The notes under the pieces were generated by a model. That model had not been told where the DNA came from. It saw only the letters and a list, made by a program, of their open reading frames with translations, and did no database searches. This document shows positions 58,398 to 64,000 of a stretch of DNA of 64,000 nucleotides, one piece after another. Source of the DNA: an uncultured Planctomycetota bacterium (GTDB taxonomy: Bacteria > Planctomycetota > Brocadiia > CAIUPP01); the NCBI GenBank assembly GCA_903901045.1, contig CAIUPP010000118.1, positions 1 to 64,000 of the forward strand, written 5' to 3'. The translations under genes were made by a program, and so were the position numbers. Each line of letters starts with the position of its first letter. Position 1 is the stretch's first letter.

Positions 58398-59624
58398 CTA
58401 TCCCCCCAGCACTTCGGCCGCGACCGAGCGGGTGATGGCCACCCACTTGCGCACGCGTTCGGTGTCCCCCTGCACGGTTTCCACGTCCTTCAGCGTAACG
58501 TCCGCGTGGCAGCCGTTGGCGCGGAAGGCGGAGAAGTCGCGCCGCAGAATATCGCGGATGCGCTTCTCGTCGAACCCATAGCCGACCATGTCCGCCGGGC
58601 TGGGGCGGTAGCTGACGACGTACCGGTCGCCGATCTGTTCGGCGCAGCGCGGCGCATTGGCGAAGGGAGAGACGGCGATGCGCCTGAGGTTGCGGATCTG
58701 GCGCAGCATGCCGATCTTGCGCGTCAAGTCCTCGCAGCATCCGTAGGCGGAGAGGCCGAACTGCTCCAGGATCGGCTTCTGGTAAGTCAGCATGAACTCC
58801 TCATGCTGCGCGGGGCTGACCAGCGCCATCTCCTGCGAAGCCTGATACCCCCACAGGCGGCTGCGCTGGATCCCGTACGCGCTCGCGGCAGGGGCGGGAA
58901 GTTCCTCGGCGTAGGGCATGGCCTGATTCTGGTGGTCGCTGAGCCCCCAGTCGCCGGCAGCCTCCGCCTCGGACTGCGCCTTCAGCACGCCGTCGCGCAG
59001 GAAAGCCACCAGGCGATGCAGCCACTCCGGATTGTCCGTCATATCCAGCATGACGTTCTCGATGCCGCGCAGGAAGCCCAATTGGGTGGAGAGGTCCCCG
59101 GCCCACATCTGGTACGCCGGGCCGCGGTCCAGGAAGACCGGGAGGATGTCCCCCATGATCTCCTGCATCATCTCCACGCGCCGGGCGGAGGCGGGTTCGT
59201 CAATCTCATGGCGCGGCATGCGCAGCTTCTCGACATCCTCCAGCCGCTTGAGGGGGTACTCCCCCTTGAACGCGCCGCCCGGCTCATCGCTGTAATGCCG
59301 CACGATGTCCACGCCCCAGCCGGCGCACTTATGGACGGCGGGGATGGCCAGCCAGGGCTCGAAGATCGAATCGTCGGCGAAGGTGTCCCAGAAGAGGGCC
59401 TGCCGCAGGTGCGATTCCTGCGACTGCAGGAAGGGATCGGCAATCACGCAGCGGCAGGCGGGCATCTCGACCGCGGCGAAAGCGCGGACGTAGATCAGCG
59501 TGCGCGTGCGCTTGAGGCTGTTGTGCCGCGCCCAGTCCGAGCGGCGGCGCGTCTGGTCCGGGTTGCTTGCGGCCTGCCTGTAGCGGCGCGCGAGGTCGCG
59601 CAGAATTTCACGGTCTGTGGGCAT
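58398..59624 (-). CDS. UroD-like (MtaA superfamily) protein, second copy
   Basis: 408 aa. UroD-like TIM barrel: TLIYVRAFAAVEMPACRCVIADPF at the start, DLSTQLGFLRGIENVMLDMTDNPEWLHRLVAFLRDGVLKA, QRSRLWGYQASQEMALVSPAQHEEFMLTYQKPILEQFGLSAYGCCEDLTRKI, and the end ISVSPFANAPRCAEQIG-type region. The CCED motif and YGCCE could hold metal. It differs in detail from the UroD-like protein at 12114. Follows the Gfo/Idh gene by 5 bp, so the two are co-transcribed. Such Gfo-UroD pairs are seen in sugar-use loci of PVC-type bacteria; substrate unknown. Confidence 0.75.
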   Translation of the reverse strand: MPTDREILRDLARRYRQAASNPDQTRRRSDWARHNSLKRTRTLIYVRAFAAVEMPACRCVIADPFLQSQESHLRQALFWDTFADDSIFEPWLAIPAVHKCAGWGVDIVRHYSDEPGGAFKGEYPLKRLEDVEKLRMPRHEIDEPASARRVEMMQEIMGDILPVFLDRGPAYQMWAGDLSTQLGFLRGIENVMLDMTDNPEWLHRLVAFLRDGVLKAQSEAEAAGDWGLSDHQNQAMPYAEELPAPAASAYGIQRSRLWGYQASQEMALVSPAQHEEFMLTYQKPILEQFGLSAYGCCEDLTRKIGMLRQIRNLRRIAVSPFANAPRCAEQIGDRYVVSYRPSPADMVGYGFDEKRIRDILRRDFSAFRANGCHADVTLKDVETVQGDTERVRKWVAITRSVAAEVLGG

Positions 59625-59629
59625 GGGGG

Positions 59630-60877
59630 TTAAAACTCCCTGAACCGCACATGCGCGTTGGCGCCGTACTCGATCACCACCGGGCGACCGCCGTTGAGGA
59701 TGGACATGCGCCCCGCCTCGATCACCAGTTCGTTGTAGGAACTGTTGGCCGGGGTGGCCAGGACATCCTCGGCGTCGATCTGCTTGATCTGCTCGCGGCG
59801 CCTGGCGATGCTGCCAGCCTCGCCCACGCGCAGCGCGGCGCGGGTCAGCGCCTCGATGCTGCGGTAGCCGTACCCCACCGGCTCCAGCCCCTTGCCGCCG
59901 TGGTACACCAGCTTGAAATAGTCCGGGCTCGGCTCATGATAGTTCTTTCCGTCCACCGGGCTCTCGAAGGAATACTTCACCCCGCGGTACTGGTCCTCGT
60001 GGAACACCAGGCAGGCATCCTTGCTCCCCTGGTTGAACATCTTGAGCCCCTGTGCGTTGCCGCCGGGAGCGATGTTCGGATAGCCCATCGCGTCCACCAC
60101 GCTGAGCGACGCGCCGTTGTCCCAGAGCACGCGCCCGTCGGTCCAGAGGAACCCTTCCTTGCCGTTCGGATACTTGTCGCGGATGCCGTGGACGCTCACC
60201 TCGGTCGGCATGAGGCCGGTGATGAAGTGCAACTGGTCGATGTAGTGGCAGCCGACGTAGGTGAACATATCGGAATTTTCGCAGGTGCACCAGTTCTGGA
60301 AATTCGAATCGCGGTAGTAATACGGCTCGATCATCACCGCCTGGCCGAGGCGGAAAGTTCCCAGGTTGCCGGAGCGGTAGTGCTGGCGCGCCATGAGCGC
60401 GCGGTCGTCGAAGCGTTTGTGGTACTCGACGCCCACGAACAGCCCCTTCTCCAGCGCGAGCTTCTCGATCTCCATCGCCTGCGCGTACTTCAGCACCAGC
60501 GGCTTGACGGTCAGCACGTGCTGGTTGGCCTCCAGCGCCTTCTTGATCACCGGGTAGTGAAGCTGGTCGGGCAGCGCGACAAAGACGATGTTGCGCTCCG
60601 GCATCTTCGCCAGGACCTTCTCGAACAGCGCGGGGAATTTCTCATCCGGGTTCACCTTGCGGAAATCCGGGTAGGGAGTGAAGCTCTGGCCGGGGAAGGC
60701 CTCCAGAAGGGTCTTGTCCTCGGCGAGCACCTTGAGCGGCGCGCCGTTGAGCGCGCTGACGGCGATATCGCCGATAACCCCCATGCGCTGGAGCTGGTAC
60801 AGTGCCGGGAGGATCTGGACTCCCGTGATCATCCCGCCGCCCACGACGGTAACCTGCGGCAATTTGCTCTTGGCCAT
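59630..60877 (-). CDS. Gfo/Idh/MocA-family oxidoreductase
   Basis: 415 aa. NAD(P)-dependent sugar or inositol dehydrogenase type. Rossmann start QVTVVGGGMITGVQILPALYQLQ, then NIVFVALPDQLHYPVIKKALEANQHVLTVKPLVLKYAQAMEIEKLA (the conserved KP catalytic Lys), and C-terminal beta-sheet parts (GVEYHKRFDDRALMARQHYRSGNLGTFRLGQAVMIEP). The later YVGCHYIDQLHFITGL has the active-site His and Asp block (C-H-Y-x-D). ATG 60877 with GGAATTC and GAAAGGAA upstream. Start of the Gfo-UroD operon. Confidence 0.88.
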   Translation of the reverse strand: MAKSKLPQVTVVGGGMITGVQILPALYQLQRMGVIGDIAVSALNGAPLKVLAEDKTLLEAFPGQSFTPYPDFRKVNPDEKFPALFEKVLAKMPERNIVFVALPDQLHYPVIKKALEANQHVLTVKPLVLKYAQAMEIEKLALEKGLFVGVEYHKRFDDRALMARQHYRSGNLGTFRLGQAVMIEPYYYRDSNFQNWCTCENSDMFTYVGCHYIDQLHFITGLMPTEVSVHGIRDKYPNGKEGFLWTDGRVLWDNGASLSVVDAMGYPNIAPGGNAQGLKMFNQGSKDACLVFHEDQYRGVKYSFESPVDGKNYHEPSPDYFKLVYHGGKGLEPVGYGYRSIEALTRAALRVGEAGSIARRREQIKQIDAEDVLATPANSSYNELVIEAGRMSILNGGRPVVIEYGANAHVRFREF

Positions 60878-60992
60878 GAGAATTCCTTTCATTCCTGTGT
60901 GTTTATGCGGCGCCTTGCATGGCGCGCCGGGGAACACGCGGCAGGAAGGTATCATACGAAACAGGGGCGGCGGAGGCAACTAACGAGCGCCC

Positions 60993-61021
60993 TTGACATA
61001 TGACGTCTGGACGTCTATACT
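60993..61021 (+). promoter_or_regulatory. Sigma70-type promoter with GACGTC dyad, apparently leaderless
   Basis: TTGACA at 60993-60998 and TATACT at 61016-61021, exactly 17 bp apart. The methyltransferase ATG is at 61030, only 8 bp after the -10 box, so the transcript should start at or within 1-2 nt of the ATG. The spacer holds GACGTCTGGACGTC: two GACGTC palindromes 2 bp apart. This is a likely operator. Confidence 0.82.
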
Positions 61022-61029
61022 GCGCCAGT

Positions 61030-62178
61030 ATGAAGAAGCTGCATACCAAATGCCGGCCGGGCGAGGTGCGGGATGCCATCGTGCGCGCTCTGCGCACCAG
61101 CCCCCGCGCGCTTTCGGCCAAGCAACTCGGACAAGCCGTCTCTGAAAGGCTCGGGGATGTCCCGGCCTCCTCGGTGCGTTCGTATCTGCGGCTTAACACC
61201 CCCGGCATGTTCGTGCGCGAGGTCAGGGGGGTCTATCGCCTGTTCGATGCGCAGGCAACGCTGCCACCGGCGCGCCTGCCGGACGACGCGACGCTGCCTG
61301 AGCCGTTTCGCTATGGGGAGTGCGTACTGTACTGCGACGATTGCTTCGAGTGGCTGGCACAACAGGAAGATGAGACCATCCACGCGGTCGTCACGGACCC
61401 GCCGTACGGACTTCATGAGTACACGCCGGAGCAGCAGACGAAACTGCGCAACGGCAAGGGAGGCGTCTGGCGCATCCCGCCGAGTTTCGACGGCAGCAAG
61501 CGCTCGCCTCTGCCGCGTTTCACCACCCTGACGCCCGAACAGTTGGAGGAACTGAGGGAGTTCTTCCGACTCTTCGGCCGCAGACTCCTGCCCAAGCTTG
61601 TGCCGGGCGCGAATGTCGTGGTGGCATCGAACCCGCTGCTTTCCCACATCGTTTCGGACGGACTGTCCCAGTCGGGCCTCGAACGGCGCGGCGAAATCGT
61701 GCGGCTGGTAATGACCATGCGCGGCGGCGACCGGCCCAAGGCGGCGCACGAGGAGTTCTCCGGCGTAAGCGTCATGCCGCGCTCCATGTGGGAGCCGTGG
61801 CTGGTCTATCGCAAACCGCTCGATGGCCGCGCGCAAGACAACCTGCGCCGCTGGCAGACCGGAGGCTTCCGGCGTCCCCTGGCCGAACGGCCTTTCGGGG
61901 ATGTCATTCGCTCCTCTCCCACGCGCCGCGAGGAGCGGCTGTTGGCCCCGCATCCCAGCCTCAAGCCGCAGGCGTTCATGCGGCAGTTGGTGCGCGGCGT
62001 ACTGCCGCTGGGACAAGGCATCGTGCTCGACCCCTTTGCAGGCTCCGGCTCGACGCTGGCGGCGGCGGAAGCGGTGGGCTATCGCAGTGTGGGGGTGGAA
62101 AAGGACCCGCATTATTTCGGCATGGCCTGCAAGGCGATTCCGAAGCTTGCGGCGCTGGCGGCGCGGAACGGAGACTAG
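61030..62178 (+). CDS. DNA methyltransferase (N4-C or N6-A) with N-terminal HTH-like region
   Basis: 382 aa. C-terminal part is an amino-methyltransferase: motif IV VVTDPPYGLHEY comes first (about residue 125), and motif I VLDPFAGSGSTLAAAEAVGYRSVGVE last, the beta-type order. Between them are the AHEEFSGVSVMPRSMWEPWLVYRKP and HPSLKPQAFMRQLVRGVL elements. Residues 1-75 (RDAIVRALRTSPRALSAKQLGQAVSERLGDVPASSVRSYLRLNTPGMFVREVRGVYRLFD) look like a winged helix-turn-helix. The gene is leaderless. The stop codon overlaps the convergent nuclease stop in CTAG (62175-62178). It is the modification half of a restriction-modification system; target not readable. Confidence 0.88.
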   Translation: MKKLHTKCRPGEVRDAIVRALRTSPRALSAKQLGQAVSERLGDVPASSVRSYLRLNTPGMFVREVRGVYRLFDAQATLPPARLPDDATLPEPFRYGECVLYCDDCFEWLAQQEDETIHAVVTDPPYGLHEYTPEQQTKLRNGKGGVWRIPPSFDGSKRSPLPRFTTLTPEQLEELREFFRLFGRRLLPKLVPGANVVVASNPLLSHIVSDGLSQSGLERRGEIVRLVMTMRGGDRPKAAHEEFSGVSVMPRSMWEPWLVYRKPLDGRAQDNLRRWQTGGFRRPLAERPFGDVIRSSPTRREERLLAPHPSLKPQAFMRQLVRGVLPLGQGIVLDPFAGSGSTLAAAEAVGYRSVGVEKDPHYFGMACKAIPKLAALAARNGD

Positions 62179-62771
62179 AGCCTGTAGACCCAGTTGGCCC
62201 GCAATTTCTGGATACCGTCCTTGTGAAGCGTGGCCGTCCGCGTGCCCAACTCACCGCGCGGATTGCGCCGGAAGTCCGCCACGGTCACTTTTCCCAGATA
62301 CACTTCCGTGAACTTCATCGGCCCGCGCTCGGCACCGGGCTCGGTCTCCGCGTCCACGTCGTAGACGAACACGCACATCCACTGGTCGCGCGCCCCGTGC
62401 GTATCCACCGCCCCGCCTGCCTTGCGCGTTGTCTTGATCTCGATCCCATCCTTCCCCGCCTTCACCGCATTCTTCGGATACACCCCCTGCACGACGAGGT
62501 CGGGATGCCCGTTGAAGTAGCGGTTCTCGACCAGCGCGCGAGAGTGTTTGGCGAGACTGGCGCTGATCATGTCGGAAATCACCCCCGAAAGGATCGCCGG
62601 GCGGAGCATGTCGTCGACCCGATGCAATCCTTTGCGAAGCAGGAAGCCGTTGACGTCGTGGAAGAAGTCGTAGACATCCTGCATTGCCATCTCGAAATCC
62701 GGGAGCCTCAACTCGTAGGGGAGGGTGGCGCGCTTGTTGAACCGCGTCGTATCAACGGTGTTTCTTATCAT
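62175..62771 (-). CDS. Putative type II restriction endonuclease (PD-(D/E)XK-like)
   Basis: 198 aa from ATG 62771. Predicted nuclease core: ENRYFNGHPDLVVQGVYPKNAVKAGKDGIEIKTTRKAGGAVDTHGA, with PD and a downstream E-I-K as the D...ExK pair of the PD-(D/E)XK fold. An all-helical N-terminal part (FEMAMQDVYDFFHDVNGFLL) precedes it. No family was recognised by name; the call rests on this core and on the tail-to-tail position with the methyltransferase. Expected role: cleave DNA not modified by its partner. The stop codon is shared with the methyltransferase stop in CTAG. Confidence 0.75.
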   Translation of the reverse strand: MIRNTVDTTRFNKRATLPYELRLPDFEMAMQDVYDFFHDVNGFLLRKGLHRVDDMLRPAILSGVISDMISASLAKHSRALVENRYFNGHPDLVVQGVYPKNAVKAGKDGIEIKTTRKAGGAVDTHGARDQWMCVFVYDVDAETEPGAERGPMKFTEVYLGKVTVADFRRNPRGELGTRTATLHKDGIQKLRANWVYRL

Positions 62772-62862
62772 GGCGCCCTCGAGACCGAACGGCTTGGACC
62801 ATGCGGACTGGCGTAGTGTAGCTGAAGAAGTTGCGAACGGCAACAGGCTTACGCCTCCTCCC

Positions 62863-62891
62863 TTGACTTCCCGCCCCCGGTCGGATATTGT
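62863..62891 (+). promoter_or_regulatory. Sigma70-type promoter upstream of carB
   Basis: TTGACT at 62863-62868 and TATTGT at 62886-62891, 17 bp apart, point toward carB and leave a leader of roughly 105 nt. Within the leader lies a 19-codon reading frame (62942-63001). The region is shared with the upstream start of the nuclease gene on the other strand. Confidence 0.65.
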
Positions 62892-63004
62892 TCCGTGACC
62901 TCATGCGGTCGCCCCTCGGCGGCCGGGGTCCTGCGACAAACATGAAGAGCGATACCCGACACGCCCAGACTGCATCCGCAGGGCGGGTCCGAGAGCGATA
63001 GACC

Positions 63005-64000
<996 letters not shown>

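Noticed and set aside
58243-58581. Open frame starting in the copied desaturase end
   Set aside because: It begins with the duplicated desaturase codons, then runs through palindromes and into the antisense of the UroD-like gene. It is a product of the duplication.

Overview
The window is 64 kb of GC-rich, densely coding chromosomal DNA from a Gram-negative-type (diderm) bacterium. Diderm evidence: an LptB-type ABC ATPase, pseudopilin and GspF-type inner-membrane genes, and a lipid-linked flippase. The mix of two UroD-like proteins, a DUF2961/GH172 hydrolase, a Gfo/Idh/MocA oxidoreductase, a CE7 esterase and a PASTA-less Ser/Thr kinase, with very many intergenic palindromes, recalls uncultivated PVC/FCB-adjacent lineages (Sumerlaeota, Hydrogenedentota, Planctomycetota, Armatimonadota). 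This placement is inference and weak; no rRNA or other phylogenetic marker was found. I saw no tRNA, rRNA or CRISPR array.

Layout. 1-3.2 kb: an IS5-type transposase tail, then def-fmt-rsmB (minus). 3.4-6.3 kb: a DUF2157/GDYXXLXY membrane pair and a YqjD/YqjE/YqjK-like trio. 6.7-11.1 kb: a secreted multicopper oxidase with a strong terminator, then a KimA-type transporter behind a convincing c-di-AMP (ydaO) riboswitch. 11.2-13.3 kb: a 7TM protein and a UroD-like protein. 13.4-18.6 kb: three gspF paralogues and three pseudopilin-like genes, with no ATPase or secretin. 18.8-26.4 kb: GH172, miaB, pyrD-pyrK and a divergent Mur ligase. 26.5-31.3 kb: a low-GC NERD gene, then the operon kamA, ATP-grasp, ATP-grasp, GNAT. 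32-43 kb: mixed housekeeping and signalling genes, plus a 163-bp tandem repeat array. 43.6-46.1 kb: lptB and a flippase. 46.2-52.7 kb: an AraC regulator divergent from an OYE-GltD fusion, an SDR and a large flavoprotein. 53-58 kb: two glycosyltransferases around a radical SAM protein, and a desaturase. 58.4-60.9 kb: Gfo/Idh-UroD operon. 61-62.8 kb: a restriction-modification pair. 63 kb to the end: the start of carB.

The most notable themes are as follows. (1) The kamA/ATP-grasp/GNAT operon looks like a small pathway making a beta-lysine-derived compound. (2) Several families of short palindromes fill the intergenic space, form a 163-bp tandem array, and also sit in frame inside at least four protein genes, much like Rickettsia palindromic elements. 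(3) The DNA methyltransferase has an N-terminal helix-turn-helix-like region and an apparently leaderless promoter whose spacer holds a GACGTC dyad, suggesting self-regulation; its stop codon is shared with the convergent nuclease gene.
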